A stretch of 64,000 nucleotides of DNA from Flavobacterium salilacus subsp. salilacus (GCF_004634195.1 NZ_SKBP01000007.1:88131-152130), one strand, 5' to 3'. Shown: positions 26,082 through 36,905, counted from the stretch's first letter. The notes: generated from the letters alone by a model not told the origin. A program made the numbers and translations.

Positions 26082-26924
26082 ATGGCAAAATCTGCACTAT
26101 TAAAGTCTTCTCTGGGTAAAAAATACTGGATGGCTTTGACAGGTTTATTTTTGTGTCTTTTTCTTGTAGGGCACTTATTGGGTAACTTACAGTTACTTTC
26201 CGGCAGTAAGGATGCTGCGCTTCACTTTAACCAGTATGCGCTTTTTATGACAAGCAATCCTGCGGTAAAAATACTATCATACCTAACTTATTTTTCAATT
26301 CTGTTCCATGCTGTTGACGGGATAGTGCTTACCGTACAAAACCGTAAGGCAAGACCAAAGGGTTATGTAAAAAACAATCCTTCTGCCAATACAATATGGG
26401 CATCGCGAAACATGGCTGTTTTAGGTACGCTTATATTAGTATTTATCGTTACACACATGGTAAACTTTTGGGCAAAGATGCATTTTGACGAAAAAATGCC
26501 TTTACAAACCGTTACCATTAATGCCGGCGGTACTGATATGGAGTTTTATCTTACTACCAATGGCGATTATTTGCCAAAATCGAGAGTAGATCAAAATGTT
26601 ATAGAGATAAAAAACCGAACAGAATTTTATGATGCTGCGGCAGGCGTAAAAATAAATGAAGGCTATAAAGATTTATACAAAATTACAGTAGCGTTCTTTA
26701 AAAATCCCGATTACGGTTTAATAGCTTCTATACTGTATGCGCTGGCTATGGTGGTACTGGGTTTTCACCTGTATCATGGTTTTGGCAGTGCGTTTCAGTC
26801 TATGGGAGTAAACAGCCCTAAGCACTCACCATTTATTAGAAATTTCGGAAAGGCTTTCTCAATAGTAGTACCACTACTGTTCGCCATCATTCCGTTATAC
26901 ATTCATTTCATACTAAAAGTATAG
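26082..26924 (+). CDS. sdhC: succinate dehydrogenase cytochrome b558 subunit
   Basis: A 280-residue five-TM diheme cytochrome b anchoring the succinate:quinone oxidoreductase. TM segments are at about residues 14-35, 62-84, 110-128, 209-230 and 256-278. Haem-ligand His residues are in [24 protein letters not shown] and GFHLYHGF. It is about 55 residues longer than compact members such as the Bacillus protein. The extra segment (about residues 132-195, polar and charged) lies between TM3 and TM4. The gene is first in the sdhCAB operon, four bases before sdhA. Confidence 0.9.
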   Translation: MAKSALLKSSLGKKYWMALTGLFLCLFLVGHLLGNLQLLSGSKDAALHFNQYALFMTSNPAVKILSYLTYFSILFHAVDGIVLTVQNRKARPKGYVKNNPSANTIWASRNMAVLGTLILVFIVTHMVNFWAKMHFDEKMPLQTVTINAGGTDMEFYLTTNGDYLPKSRVDQNVIEIKNRTEFYDAAAGVKINEGYKDLYKITVAFFKNPDYGLIASILYALAMVVLGFHLYHGFGSAFQSMGVNSPKHSPFIRNFGKAFSIVVPLLFAIIPLYIHFILKV

Positions 26925-26928
26925 TATT

Positions 26929-28929
26929 ATGGCTTTAGATTCTAAAATACCAAACGGACCCATTTCTGATAAATGGACCGATTATAAAGACCACATTAAC
27001 CTTGTAAACCCTGCCAACAAGCGTAATATAGATGTTATTATTGTAGGTACGGGGCTTGCGGGAGGCTCTGCTGCGGCAACACTTGCCGAGCTGGGATATA
27101 ACGTTAAGGCATTTTGTTTTCAGGATTCTCCGCGTCGTGCGCACTCAATCGCTGCACAAGGAGGTATAAACGCAGCCAAAAACTATCAGGGTGACGGTGA
27201 CTCTACCTTCAGGTTATTTTACGATACTGTAAAAGGAGGTGACTATCGCGCTCGTGAGGCAAACGTACACCGCCTTGCCGAAGTTTCGGCTAATATTATC
27301 GACCAGTGTGTGGCACAAGGTGTGCCATTGGCAAGAGAGTACGGCGGACTATTGGATAACCGCTCCTTCGGAGGTACACTGGTATCACGTACGTTTTATG
27401 CAAAAGGACAAACCGGGCAGCAATTACTGTTAGGAGCATACTCAGCAATGAACCGCCAGATAGGTCGTGGAAAGATACAAATGTATAACCGCCACGAAAT
27501 GCTCGATCTTGTTGTAGTAAACGGCAAAGCAAGAGGTATTATAGCACGTAATCTTGTAACGGGTGAGCTTGAGCGCCACTCGGCACACGCTGTAGTAATC
27601 GCATCAGGAGGTTACGGTAACGTATTCTTCCTATCTACCAACGCTATGGGCAGTAACGCTACCGCAGCTTGGAAAGTACATAAAAAAGGAGCATTTTTTG
27701 CCAACCCATGTTATACCCAAATTCACCCAACCTGTATTCCGGTATCGGGCGACCACCAGTCAAAACTAACCCTGATGTCAGAGTCGTTACGTAATGACGG
27801 ACGTATATGGGTTCCTGCAAAACTGGAAGATGCACAGGCAATACGTGAAGGCAGATTGAAACCGACACAACTTGCCGAAGAAGACAGAGATTATTACCTG
27901 GAAAGAAGATATCCATCATTTGGTAACCTTGTGCCCCGTGATGTTGCATCGCGCGCGGCAAAAGAAAGATGTGATGCCGGCTATGGTGTAAACAAAACAG
28001 GCGAAGCCGTTTATCTTGACTTTGCATCAGCTATAATGCGTTATGGTAAAGAGCAGGCAAGAATAAAAGGTTTTGATGACAGTGATGCAGCTTTGGTTAA
28101 AAAACTGGGTACAGAAGTTATTGAAAACAAATACGGTAACCTGTTCCAGATGTATGAAAAAATTGTAGATGAAAACCCATACCAAACCCCAATGATGATA
28201 TACCCTGCGGTACATTACACTATGGGCGGCGTTTGGGTAGATTATAACCTTATGACTACGATAGAAGGTTGTTACGCCATTGGCGAAGCAAACTTCTCCG
28301 ACCACGGAGCTAACCGTCTTGGTGCTTCGGCATTAATGCAGGGGCTTGCCGACGGTTACTTTGTATTGCCTTACACCATAGGCGATTACCTGGCAAAAGA
28401 TATCCGTACAGGTAAAATACCTACCGATTTGCCCGAATTTGAAGAGGCAGAAAATAACGTAAGGACACAGCTTGAGCGTTTCATTAATAATAAAGGTACA
28501 CATACAGTTGACCATTTCCACAGGCGTTTAGGCAAAATTATGTGGGATAAAGTAGGTATGGCACGTAATGCTCAAGGGCTTAACGAAGCCATTAACGAAA
28601 TAGCAGCATTGCGCGAAGAATTTTACAGAGATGTAAAAGTACCGGGCACTATGGACAGCTTTAACCAAGAGCTTGAAAAAGCAATGCGAGTTGCCGATTT
28701 CCTGGAACTGGGAGAACTGTTTGCCAAAGATGCGCTGCACAGAAACGAATCGTGCGGAGGTCACTTCAGAGAAGAGTACCAAACCGAAGAAGGAGAGGCA
28801 CAACGTGATGACGAAAACTTTGCCTATGTAGCTGCTTGGGAATATAAAGGCAAGCCAAGCGAGGCAGTGCTTCATAAAGAACAACTTGTTTTTGATAATG
28901 TTAAACTGGTACAACGTAGTTATAAATAA
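26929..28929 (+). CDS. sdhA: succinate dehydrogenase flavoprotein subunit
   Basis: A 666-residue flavoprotein that oxidises succinate to fumarate in the citric acid cycle. [19 protein letters not shown] is the FAD-binding Rossmann motif, [15 protein letters not shown] holds the His that covalently binds FAD, and HPTCIPVSG and RNDGRIWVP belong to the substrate site. [11 protein letters not shown] and [13 protein letters not shown] are typical later motifs. The length matches the Bacteroidota/Wolinella-type enzyme. It is directly downstream of sdhC. Confidence 0.95.
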   Translation: MALDSKIPNGPISDKWTDYKDHINLVNPANKRNIDVIIVGTGLAGGSAAATLAELGYNVKAFCFQDSPRRAHSIAAQGGINAAKNYQGDGDSTFRLFYDTVKGGDYRAREANVHRLAEVSANIIDQCVAQGVPLAREYGGLLDNRSFGGTLVSRTFYAKGQTGQQLLLGAYSAMNRQIGRGKIQMYNRHEMLDLVVVNGKARGIIARNLVTGELERHSAHAVVIASGGYGNVFFLSTNAMGSNATAAWKVHKKGAFFANPCYTQIHPTCIPVSGDHQSKLTLMSESLRNDGRIWVPAKLEDAQAIREGRLKPTQLAEEDRDYYLERRYPSFGNLVPRDVASRAAKERCDAGYGVNKTGEAVYLDFASAIMRYGKEQARIKGFDDSDAALVKKLGTEVIENKYGNLFQMYEKIVDENPYQTPMMIYPAVHYTMGGVWVDYNLMTTIEGCYAIGEANFSDHGANRLGASALMQGLADGYFVLPYTIGDYLAKDIRTGKIPTDLPEFEEAENNVRTQLERFINNKGTHTVDHFHRRLGKIMWDKVGMARNAQGLNEAINEIAALREEFYRDVKVPGTMDSFNQELEKAMRVADFLELGELFAKDALHRNESCGGHFREEYQTEEGEAQRDDENFAYVAAWEYKGKPSEAVLHKEQLVFDNVKLVQRSYK

Positions 28930-29004
28930 GATTTTAGTACAGAGCATTGAGATGTTAGATATAAATCTTGATACTCAATACTTAATACTTAATACTGATA
29001 AAAG

Positions 29005-29748
29005 ATGAATCTTAAATTAAAAATATGGCGTCAGAAAGACGCAAAAGATGCAGGGAGAATGGTTGATTATAACATCAGCGATGTTTCTCCGGATATGTCT
29101 TTCCTTGAAATGCTCGATGTTTTAAACGAAGATCTGAACAATAAAGGAGAAGACCCTGTTGCTTTTGACCACGACTGCCGTGAAGGTATTTGCGGTATGT
29201 GTTCGCTTCACATTAATGGTGAACCTCACGGACCGGACAGGGGTATAACCACCTGTCAGCTTCACATGAGGAAGTTTAAAGACGGCGATACTATTTACAT
29301 AGAGCCTTTCCGCGCTAAGGCATTTCCTGTAATAAAAGACTTGGTTGTAAACAGGTCTGCTTTTGACAGGATACAGCAAGCCGGTGGTTTTATATCGGTA
29401 AACACATCAGGTAATACGCAGGATGCCAACGCTATCCCGATCCAAAAACACAATGCCGACCTTGCTTTTGATGCTGCTACCTGTATTGGTTGCGGTGCAT
29501 GTGTGGCAAGCTGTAAAAATGCTTCGGCTATGCTTTTCGTTTCGGCTAAAGTATCGCAGTTTGCACTGTTACCCCAAGGCAGGATAGAAGCTACCGAGCG
29601 TGTACTTAACATGGTTAAAAAAATGGACGAAGAAGGCTTTGGTAACTGTACCAATACCGGTGCCTGTGAGGTAGAATGCCCTAAAGGTATTTCGCTTGAA
29701 AACATTGCCCGTATGAACAGGGAATACCTGTTTGCAAGCCTTAAATAA
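29005..29748 (+). CDS. sdhB: succinate dehydrogenase iron-sulfur subunit
   Basis: A 247-residue iron-sulfur protein that carries electrons from SdhA to SdhC. The [2Fe-2S] ligands are in [15 protein letters not shown] with a later Cys in [20 protein letters not shown] and CEVECPKGI are the ligands of the [4Fe-4S] and [3Fe-4S] centres. It follows sdhA by 75 bases and ends in a strong hairpin. Confidence 0.95.
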   Translation: MNLKLKIWRQKDAKDAGRMVDYNISDVSPDMSFLEMLDVLNEDLNNKGEDPVAFDHDCREGICGMCSLHINGEPHGPDRGITTCQLHMRKFKDGDTIYIEPFRAKAFPVIKDLVVNRSAFDRIQQAGGFISVNTSGNTQDANAIPIQKHNADLAFDAATCIGCGACVASCKNASAMLFVSAKVSQFALLPQGRIEATERVLNMVKKMDEEGFGNCTNTGACEVECPKGISLENIARMNREYLFASLK

Positions 29749-29771
29749 GAAAGAATAACTTTTTATATTTA

Positions 29772-29800
29772 AAAAGCGCATCCTGAACAGGATGCGCTTG
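29772..29800. terminator. shared terminator between sdhB and the KAP NTPase gene
   Basis: AAGCGCATCCTG pairs with CAGGATGCGCTT around an AA loop, with A-rich and T-rich flanks. It can act for both convergent genes. Confidence 0.7.
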
Positions 29801-29805
29801 TTTGT

Positions 29806-31959
29806 TTAGTTCTTTGGCTCTTCTTCCTCTTTATCTTTTCTATACCAATAAATAAATTGTAAAGCATTTTCTTCTTCTGAAGAATAATGTATATCTGAGT
29901 CAGGATGTGAATTGATTCCTTTACTATTTGGTATGTATTCAGGATAAAATTCTAATAATTTTCGATATACAAAATCAACATCAAGTCTTGCTTTTAGATT
30001 ATCATAACTATCTTCTGATAAAGCTCCAAAATGAGTGTTATTCCAGTATGGAGCAAAATTTCTAATTAATAGCATTATATTTTCTTTAGAGACACTTTCT
30101 TCAATAAAGGAGTTAAACTCTTCTTTGTCACTAAAGCTCCAAGCATATATAATCATTCCGTTCTCTCGGTTTTCAGGATTTTCATAAAAAGGGGTGTCAC
30201 TTTTTTCTTCTTTTAGTTTTTGAACTATTATTGCATACAGCTCATTATTATAGGGTGTATCTTTATCGAAATGCAATACATAACGACATAAAGTCTTTAA
30301 ATCTAATTGTTTTCCAATTTTAGTTGCAATTTCAGCATTGTCATTTGCCGAATCCCTATCCAATACTTTAGCAATTTTATTGAATATTCGTTCTCTACTG
30401 TTTTCTATAATTCTGTTGTCTCCAGTAGTGGGAATTACAATATTATGCTTTGCCAGAAATAAAAGTAATTTATTTCTTTCGTTGATTTTTTCAGTATTGG
30501 AAATTATATCTTCTAATCGGAATGTAAATGTGTGAATGGGATTTTTTTGTATTAACTGCTCTAATACCTCTAAAGACTCTTGTTCATTATCTTCTTTAAT
30601 AAACTTGAACAAAGATTTTACTTTAGCTTGAGATATCTTTCTTTCTGTATGGTATGAAAAGTACTTTTCGAAATGGTTTGCTGAGTTAATTCTTAGTTCA
30701 CTCGATACTTTGTCTTTATTTTCAGATAATGTACCTCTTTCCATACTATCTATTGATGGAAAAAGTAAATCAATTATTTTCATTGAACTTTTATGTTTCT
30801 CGTCCAATATTTTTCGATAACCCTTAATTGGTTCTGACGATTCAAATTCGTCATTAAAATCAATTATTTGTATAAATGAGGACAAAATAACCGAAGATTG
30901 ATAGTCATATTTTTTGATTTCATTATAACATTCTTCATCAGTTATTTTCAAATATTCAAGTAAGAATAAATCTCTCAAGTTAACTTCTTCTCCAATAGCA
31001 AAAGCACTTATAAAAAAGCTATTTAATAAACGAAGTACTTCTCTAGGACTTTTAAAGGAGAGATTATTATAATTGTGTAAAATGTCTTTATATTCATCTT
31101 CCTTATCTAGAAAATTAAGCAAAGAAGTAGTATGTTTAAATTTCATTTCGAAAAACAACTGTAAATCCTCTTTTTCAATTTTGGGTAATACTATGGGTAT
31201 GTTTATAATTTTCTCAAGAAACAGCTTACCGTCTTGCTTGTCTGTTCCATACCTATGGTGTATTGCTTTTGCAACCTGTTCAGGGTCAAGCGTTATAATG
31301 TAAATAAGGTTTTTAAAGTTAGCGTTTAGTTTTATTATTTTTAGGAGGGTGTATATTTCATCTTTATCAAGGCGGTCAATATCATCAACATAAACAGCAA
31401 TTTTATAGTCAGACTTTTCCAATTCACTATCTATTTTTTCTTTGATATCTTCAAGAGTTGGCTTTTCTCCTTCCAGATCTTCGCCTAAGGCTTCCAGAAT
31501 TCTATGAGGCTCAAAAGTAATTTTAGCATTATTACTCATCGCCCCTATCGAGGCGGATAGTTTAATGGCTTTCATATAACGACTAAACTTTCGAATGTAT
31601 CTACCAGCCTTTTTAAAATTATCTTTTTTATCAAGGAGTAATTTTTTAGATAGTCCATCAAAAAAATCAAATAGCATTTCATCCTCAGTAGAGTAACGCC
31701 AAGGGTTAAATTCATATTTTAAAATTCTTTTATTACCCTCTTCGTCTTCAAACTCTGCTAATTTGTTTTTGATCAAATTCATGAATGAGGTTTTCCCGTC
31801 ACCCCATTTACCCTGAATACCAATTACGATACATTCAGGATTTTCCGTATTTTTCTGAATTATTGTATTTACTTTTTCGGCATAGTGGCTAAAGTTAAAA
31901 ATGTCCTCTTCTATTGATGATATAGGAGAATCGTTTAGTAGGTATTCCTTTTTTGTCAT
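29806..31959 (-). CDS. KAP family P-loop NTPase
   Basis: A 717-residue STAND-type KAP NTPase. Walker A GKWGDGKTS is at residues 50-58, after the lead-in SHYAEKVNTIIQ typical of KAP proteins. Walker B VYVDDIDRLDKDE is near residue 200, followed by the sensor strand IYIITLDPEQVAKAI. No convincing transmembrane insert is seen, so unlike Kidins220 it looks soluble. The C-terminal 400 residues are helical and unrecognised. The family includes PifA, which blocks phage T7. The gene is AT-rich against its sdh and nitrilase neighbours and stands alone, which suggests acquisition. A defence role is inference. Confidence 0.8.
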   Translation of the reverse strand: MTKKEYLLNDSPISSIEEDIFNFSHYAEKVNTIIQKNTENPECIVIGIQGKWGDGKTSFMNLIKNKLAEFEDEEGNKRILKYEFNPWRYSTEDEMLFDFFDGLSKKLLLDKKDNFKKAGRYIRKFSRYMKAIKLSASIGAMSNNAKITFEPHRILEALGEDLEGEKPTLEDIKEKIDSELEKSDYKIAVYVDDIDRLDKDEIYTLLKIIKLNANFKNLIYIITLDPEQVAKAIHHRYGTDKQDGKLFLEKIINIPIVLPKIEKEDLQLFFEMKFKHTTSLLNFLDKEDEYKDILHNYNNLSFKSPREVLRLLNSFFISAFAIGEEVNLRDLFLLEYLKITDEECYNEIKKYDYQSSVILSSFIQIIDFNDEFESSEPIKGYRKILDEKHKSSMKIIDLLFPSIDSMERGTLSENKDKVSSELRINSANHFEKYFSYHTERKISQAKVKSLFKFIKEDNEQESLEVLEQLIQKNPIHTFTFRLEDIISNTEKINERNKLLLFLAKHNIVIPTTGDNRIIENSRERIFNKIAKVLDRDSANDNAEIATKIGKQLDLKTLCRYVLHFDKDTPYNNELYAIIVQKLKEEKSDTPFYENPENRENGMIIYAWSFSDKEEFNSFIEESVSKENIMLLIRNFAPYWNNTHFGALSEDSYDNLKARLDVDFVYRKLLEFYPEYIPNSKGINSHPDSDIHYSSEEENALQFIYWYRKDKEEEEPKN

Positions 31960-32000
31960 TGGATTTTATTTTAGCTAAATTTATAAAATAAAATCTTGCC

Positions 32001-32774
32001 ATGAGTATATTAAAAACCTCCCTGATACAAACCTCCCTCACTTGGGAAAACCATCAAGCGAACCGCGACAACTTTACCGAAAAGATAAACAGTATAGAAA
32101 GTACCGACCTGATACTGCTACCCGAAATGTTTGCCACAGGGTTTACCATGCAGCCCGAAGGCGTAGCCGAAACCATGAGCGGCAAATCGGTACAGTGGAT
32201 GCAGGAAATGGCGGTAGCGAAAGACTGCGCCATAACGGGGAGTTTGGTTATTGCCGAAAACGGTAACTATTACAATAGGTTGTTATTTGTGTATCCTGAC
32301 GGGAGTTATACAACGTATGACAAACGCCACCTGTTTACCCTTGCGGGCGAGGAGAAGCATTATACCGCAGGCAGCGACAGGCTTGTTATAGCATACAAAG
32401 GCTGGAAGATATGCCCGCTGGTGTGTTATGACCTTCGGTTTCCTGTTTTCTCTCGTAATACGGTAGATTTTGATTTGTTGCTGTATGTGGCAAACTGGCC
32501 GCAAGTGCGCATACAGGCTTGGGATGCTTTACTAAAAGCGCGCGCCATTGAAAATATGTGTTATACAGCAGGCGTAAACCGTATAGGGCAGGACAATAAC
32601 GGGCACAATTACAGCGGTCACTCGCAAGTGGTAGATGGTTTAGGCGACTACTTGTTAGAGCCTTTTGCCTACGAAGATGTTTTGACTGTTGAACTGGACA
32701 AAACCGAGCTGGACAAAGCCCGTAAAAAGTTCGGGTTTCTTCATGACAGGGATAGTTTTACCCTCCAAGGTTAA
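32001..32774 (+). CDS. nitrilase-family amidohydrolase (omega-amidase type)
   Basis: A 257-residue carbon-nitrogen hydrolase. The Glu-Lys-Cys triad is complete: Glu in LILLPEMFATGF, Lys in YDKRHLF and Cys in CPLVCYDLRFPVF. The size and FSR-type context after the Cys fit the YafV/Nit2 omega-amidase group, which hydrolyses alpha-ketoglutaramate or similar amides. Cytoplasmic. The end overlaps the 3' end of the convergent Ig-like lipoprotein gene by 17 bases. Confidence 0.85.
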   Translation: MSILKTSLIQTSLTWENHQANRDNFTEKINSIESTDLILLPEMFATGFTMQPEGVAETMSGKSVQWMQEMAVAKDCAITGSLVIAENGNYYNRLLFVYPDGSYTTYDKRHLFTLAGEEKHYTAGSDRLVIAYKGWKICPLVCYDLRFPVFSRNTVDFDLLLYVANWPQVRIQAWDALLKARAIENMCYTAGVNRIGQDNNGHNYSGHSQVVDGLGDYLLEPFAYEDVLTVELDKTELDKARKKFGFLHDRDSFTLQG

Positions 32775-34380
32775 ACTCCTCGTTTACATCCCATAAGGCA
32801 AGTAGTTTTATAGGCTCGCCTTTTCTGTAAATAACCTGTTCCGGTTGCTTTTTTTCGAGGTAATTGCCCGTATCCCACTCGCCATTGCCGTTATCATCAT
32901 AAATTACGCGCAGTATATACTGGTCGGGCAGCATGGCATCAAAGTTTATTTGCGTTTCGCCTTCCGAATAATATTCGGCTTTTACTTCCTCGCTGGCGTT
33001 TAATACCTGTAATATCAGGGGGAATCGGTTTACGTTTGCCAGCTTTATTCGCAGGTTTCCGTAGTCGTTCAAACTTCGGGTGCTGAGGTTGTAAGTGAGC
33101 GTGTCATTTTCTTTTTCATAAAAATCGCGCAGCGCACCCGGCATCAGCGTAAAGGCGTATTTTTGGTCTTCTTCCTTTTCAAAATCAAATACCAGTTCCT
33201 GCTTAAAATCGTCATACACATAGGTGTAGGGCACAGCGGTAGAGTCTTTACGGATAAGGCTTATTTTGGTACTGTCTATAGCGGTTAAGGGTGTCGTGGT
33301 ATTCAGGGTAAACTTTTCACGAAAATGTAGTCCGCCCTTTTGTACGGCAGTTACCAAAAGCGAGTCGGCAGCCTTCATTTCTTTAAATTTAATAACAAAA
33401 TCCTTTATCGAGTCGCGGTAAGCCATATTCACGCTAAGCGAATCGGCTGTAATGTTGCGGGGCAACCATACCTGTACCGAGTCTTTATCCTTCACGTTGG
33501 TAGTTAGGGTTTCTATAGCTTCGTTGGTAGCGGCATTGGCTACTTTTATTTTAATGTCTTTTCCTATTGCTGTTCCTTCATACCCGGCAATGAGCCTGTT
33601 AGCGTTTTCCTGTTTCGGCTTTTTGGCGTTAAAGGGTAATTTTTCCTTAAATAATTCTAACTGATACAATGTATCGTTAGGTACGGTTATAGTATAGGGC
33701 AGAAAAGCAATTTTGTCGCTCTTTGGGTCATAACGGTAGTTATTGTTATCATCTTTTATTGCAAACAAGCGATACCTGCCTTCTTTAAGGTTTTCTAACG
33801 AATACATCGTCATACTGTCGAGGGTATTGGTAACGTAACGCGGACGCTCTTTAAACACGGTAGAGTCGTTATACGTTTCGTTATCCTCATATAACATTAG
33901 GGTAACAAAATTATCAGTTTTTTGGCTAAAGGCATCCTTAATTTTTCCGCCCAGTGTGAGCGAGTCAATGTATGTTCCTGTCGAGAATACAAATTTAAAC
34001 TGCGAGTAGGGGTTACCCTCATTATTATCGGTAATGCTTTGCCCAAAGTTAAAACTGTAGGTAGTGTTGGGTTGCAGTGTGTCCTTTATTTTTATACGGA
34101 TATATTTACTTGCGCTGCCTGTGGGGGTAATAAGGGGTTGGTTTTCCATAGGCGGCGAAATAATGAGCTGTTTGTTTACATCCTTTATTTTGATGTACTC
34201 GTTAAAATCGACACGTATTTCAGTACCGTTAAACTGGGTACTCATGTTGCGTGGCGAGCTGCTTACCAGCACCGGTGCAATAGTATCCATCGAACCGCCT
34301 GTTATAGAGCCTCTTTTGGCACAACCTGTTAGCGACAGGGCAATAAATAATATATAAAGCAGAAATCGGTTCTTCAGCAT
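32758..34380 (-). CDS. lipoprotein with Ig-like (Big_5/SbsA) domain
   Basis: A 540-residue lipoprotein with Cys in SLTGCAKRG. An N-terminal Ig-like domain of the Big_5 type follows (APVLVSSSPRNMSTQFNGTEIRVDFNEYI ... PNTTYSFNFG), then beta-rich segments with repeated short DS/KDS turns and a C-terminal DDNGNGEWDTGNY motif. This architecture is widespread and single-copy in Bacteroidota, with no known function to my knowledge. The cell location is probably the outer membrane. Confidence 0.75.
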   Translation of the reverse strand: MLKNRFLLYILFIALSLTGCAKRGSITGGSMDTIAPVLVSSSPRNMSTQFNGTEIRVDFNEYIKIKDVNKQLIISPPMENQPLITPTGSASKYIRIKIKDTLQPNTTYSFNFGQSITDNNEGNPYSQFKFVFSTGTYIDSLTLGGKIKDAFSQKTDNFVTLMLYEDNETYNDSTVFKERPRYVTNTLDSMTMYSLENLKEGRYRLFAIKDDNNNYRYDPKSDKIAFLPYTITVPNDTLYQLELFKEKLPFNAKKPKQENANRLIAGYEGTAIGKDIKIKVANAATNEAIETLTTNVKDKDSVQVWLPRNITADSLSVNMAYRDSIKDFVIKFKEMKAADSLLVTAVQKGGLHFREKFTLNTTTPLTAIDSTKISLIRKDSTAVPYTYVYDDFKQELVFDFEKEEDQKYAFTLMPGALRDFYEKENDTLTYNLSTRSLNDYGNLRIKLANVNRFPLILQVLNASEEVKAEYYSEGETQINFDAMLPDQYILRVIYDDNGNGEWDTGNYLEKKQPEQVIYRKGEPIKLLALWDVNEEFNLGG

Positions 34381-34439
34381 GGTATATTCTTTAACTGCAC
34401 AAAATAACGATTATATTCAGTTTAATTAAAATTTTTTTA

Positions 34440-34472
34440 CACTTTCCCTTCTCTTTCGGAGAGGGGTTAGGA
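34440..34472. repeat. palindromic C/G-rich intergenic repeat
   Basis: CCCTTCTCTTTCGGAGAGGGG followed by TTAGG, of the same type as at 10165. It lies at the 3' end of the comF-like gene. Confidence 0.5.
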
Positions 34473-35150
34473 ATGTGCATAGGCAATAGTTACAATGCTC
34501 AGTTTGCTGTCGGGGACTTTCAGCAAAGCCTTTCCGCACGACTCCAGCGTTGCTCCTGTAGTGATAACGTCGTCTATAAGCAAAAAGTGTTTACCGCTGT
34601 CGGCATCGGTAAAGTCAACATCAAAAGCACTGCCTATAATGGCTGCCCTTGCCGCGAGGTTCTTTTTGGTTTGCGTTTTGTTGTAGGTAGTACGCAGCAG
34701 TATATCTTCGTTATAGTTTACATTCAGCCCTTCGGCTAAAGCCTTACCAAATTCGGCAACCTGATTGTACCCGCGTTCGCGAAGCTTTTTAGGGTGTAGC
34801 GGTACGGGTATCACATCGGTAACCGATTGCAGTGCGGGTACACCCTTTAGTTCCTGAGCATACCATTGTCCCATGAGTTTACCAATGTCCTGCTGCCCTT
34901 TGTACTTGAGGTTGTGAATAAGCTGTTGTACCAATCCCTGTTTATGAAAATACAGTAACGCCGAAGCGTGCTCCAGTGGCAGCCTGCCGTAAAACCGCTT
35001 AAAAGTTTCGTTTTCTGCTGATAAATGATGTTGGGTATAAGGCATATTGTGCATACAGGCAATACATACTGTATATTCATTTTCCAGTAAAATGTTGCTG
35101 CAACCGGGGCAGGTTTTCGGGAAGAGTATGTTGGCAAGGCTTTTTAGCAT
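34467..35150 (-). CDS. ComF family phosphoribosyltransferase-like protein
   Basis: A 227-residue protein from ATG 35150 (MLKSLANILFPKTCPGC). The N-terminal CPGC and CIAC pairs form a probable zinc site; the C-terminal half is a type I phosphoribosyltransferase fold with LLIDDVITTGATLESC as the PRPP loop and the RERGYNQV motif before it. ComF is needed for DNA uptake in several bacteria, but in most lineages the role is unproven. An ATG at 35192 would add 14 residues with no clear match. Confidence 0.85.
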   Translation of the reverse strand: MLKSLANILFPKTCPGCSNILLENEYTVCIACMHNMPYTQHHLSAENETFKRFYGRLPLEHASALLYFHKQGLVQQLIHNLKYKGQQDIGKLMGQWYAQELKGVPALQSVTDVIPVPLHPKKLRERGYNQVAEFGKALAEGLNVNYNEDILLRTTYNKTQTKKNLAARAAIIGSAFDVDFTDADSGKHFLLIDDVITTGATLESCGKALLKVPDSKLSIVTIAYAHS

Positions 35151-35326
35151 AATAAAGTAATTATTTAGCGGTTTTAAAGATATAAAAAACACGATTTATC
35201 AGGTTTTTTAATTGAATATTTTTAAGCTCTCCCAACAGTATTTTGAGAATGCTATAAATCCTGTAAAAAGATACTGCTTTTACTTTTTTCTACTGATTTA
35301 CTGCTATGATATATAATCGCTTTTTA

Positions 35327-35334
35327 TATTTTTG
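35327..35334 (+). promoter_or_regulatory. -7 box of the glycyl-tRNA synthetase gene
   Basis: TATTTTTG matches TAnnTTTG and ends four bases before the ATG at 35339, so the mRNA is probably leaderless. Confidence 0.5.
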
Positions 35335-35338
35335 CATC

Positions 35339-36880
35339 ATGGCAAAACAAGAAGATATTTTTAAGAATGTAATTTCGCACGCAAAAGAATACGGGTATAT
35401 ATTCCCATCCAGCGAAATATATGACGGATTGAGCGCAGTGTATGACTATGGGCAGAACGGCGCCGAGTTGAAAAAGAACATCCGCGAGTACTGGTGGAAA
35501 GCAATGGTGCAAATGCACGAAAACATAGTGGGTATAGATGCCGCTATATTTATGCACCCTACCACGTGGAAGGCATCCGGTCACGTAGATGCGTTTAACG
35601 ACCCGTTGATAGACAATAAAGACAGCAAAAAAAGATACAGGGCAGATGTGCTTATTGAGGATTATGCCGAGAAGCTGAACATTAAAGCCCAAAAAGAAAT
35701 AGAAAAAGCCCAAAAACGTTTTGGTGAAGCCTTTAACGAAGAAGAGTTTGTTACTACTAACGAAAGGGTAGTGGGCTACCTCTCTAAAAGAGAGGAAATA
35801 CTGAAACGTATGGGACACTCGCTGGAAACAGAGAACCTTGCTGATGTGAAAGCCCTGATTGAAGAGCTGGAAATTGCTGACCCTGACACGGGTAGCAAGA
35901 ACTGGACAGAGGTGCGCCAGTTTAACCTGATGTTTGGTACAAAGCTGGGTGCTGAGGCAGCACACGCTATGGATTTGTACCTGCGCCCCGAAACGGCACA
36001 AGGTATATTTGTAAACTTCCTGAATGTGCAAAAAACAGGCAGGATGAAAATTCCGTTTGGTATTGCACAAACCGGTAAAGCGTTCCGTAATGAAATTGTA
36101 GCGCGTCAGTTCATCTTCCGTATGCGGGAGTTTGAACAAATGGAAATGCAGTTTTTTGTACGTCCCGGCGATGAAATGAAATGGTATGAGTACTGGAAAG
36201 AAACCCGCCTGAAATGGCACATGTCGTTAGGACTTGGTAAGGAAAATTACCGTTTTCACGACCACGATAAACTGGCACACTATGCCAATGCCGCTGCCGA
36301 TATTGAGTTTAACTTCCCGTTCGGGTTTAAAGAGCTTGAGGGTATCCACTCCCGTACGGATTTTGACCTGAAAGCACACGAGGAGCATAGTGGTAAAAAA
36401 CTACAGTTTTTTGATACTGAACTGAACCAAAACTATGTACCTTATGTAGTAGAAACCTCTGTAGGGCTGGACAGGATGTTCCTTGCAGTATTCGCCTCTT
36501 CATTAAAAGAAGAAACACTGGAAGATGGCTCCGAGCGTACTGTGTTGAGTCTTCCGGCTGTATTAGCCCCAACCAAAGCTGCGGTACTGCCATTGGTTAA
36601 AAAAGACGGACTGCCCGAAGTAGCACGCGAAATTATTGAAGACCTGAAATGGGACTTTAACGTGGCTTATGACGAGAAAGATGCTGTAGGTCGCCGTTAC
36701 CGCAGGCAGGATGCGTTGGGTACGCCTTTCTGCATTACCGTTGACCACCAAACGCTGGAAGACCAAACGGTAACTATTCGCCATCGTGATAGTATGAAAC
36801 AAGACAGAGTTGCCATATCTGAACTGAGAGGAATAATCAACGAAGAGGTTTCCGTAAGGAAATGGTTAATGAAGATGTAA
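35339..36880 (+). CDS. glyS: glycyl-tRNA synthetase, alpha2 type
   Basis: A 513-residue class II synthetase charging tRNA-Gly. It begins DIFKNVISHAKEYGYIFPSSEIYDG, the usual N-terminus of the single-chain dimeric GlyRS. Class II motif 2 lies in QTGKAFRNEIVARQFIFRMREFEQMEMQFF and motif 3 in VVETSVGLDRMFLAVF; the C-terminal anticodon-binding domain starts near residue 410 (LAPTKAAVLPLVK). The frame opens 11 codons upstream, but that part overlaps the promoter, so ATG 35339 is used. Confidence 0.93.
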   Translation: MAKQEDIFKNVISHAKEYGYIFPSSEIYDGLSAVYDYGQNGAELKKNIREYWWKAMVQMHENIVGIDAAIFMHPTTWKASGHVDAFNDPLIDNKDSKKRYRADVLIEDYAEKLNIKAQKEIEKAQKRFGEAFNEEEFVTTNERVVGYLSKREEILKRMGHSLETENLADVKALIEELEIADPDTGSKNWTEVRQFNLMFGTKLGAEAAHAMDLYLRPETAQGIFVNFLNVQKTGRMKIPFGIAQTGKAFRNEIVARQFIFRMREFEQMEMQFFVRPGDEMKWYEYWKETRLKWHMSLGLGKENYRFHDHDKLAHYANAAADIEFNFPFGFKELEGIHSRTDFDLKAHEEHSGKKLQFFDTELNQNYVPYVVETSVGLDRMFLAVFASSLKEETLEDGSERTVLSLPAVLAPTKAAVLPLVKKDGLPEVAREIIEDLKWDFNVAYDEKDAVGRRYRRQDALGTPFCITVDHQTLEDQTVTIRHRDSMKQDRVAISELRGIINEEVSVRKWLMKM

Positions 36881-36905
36881 TAAAAAAGATTATAAAACTA
36901 TATAC

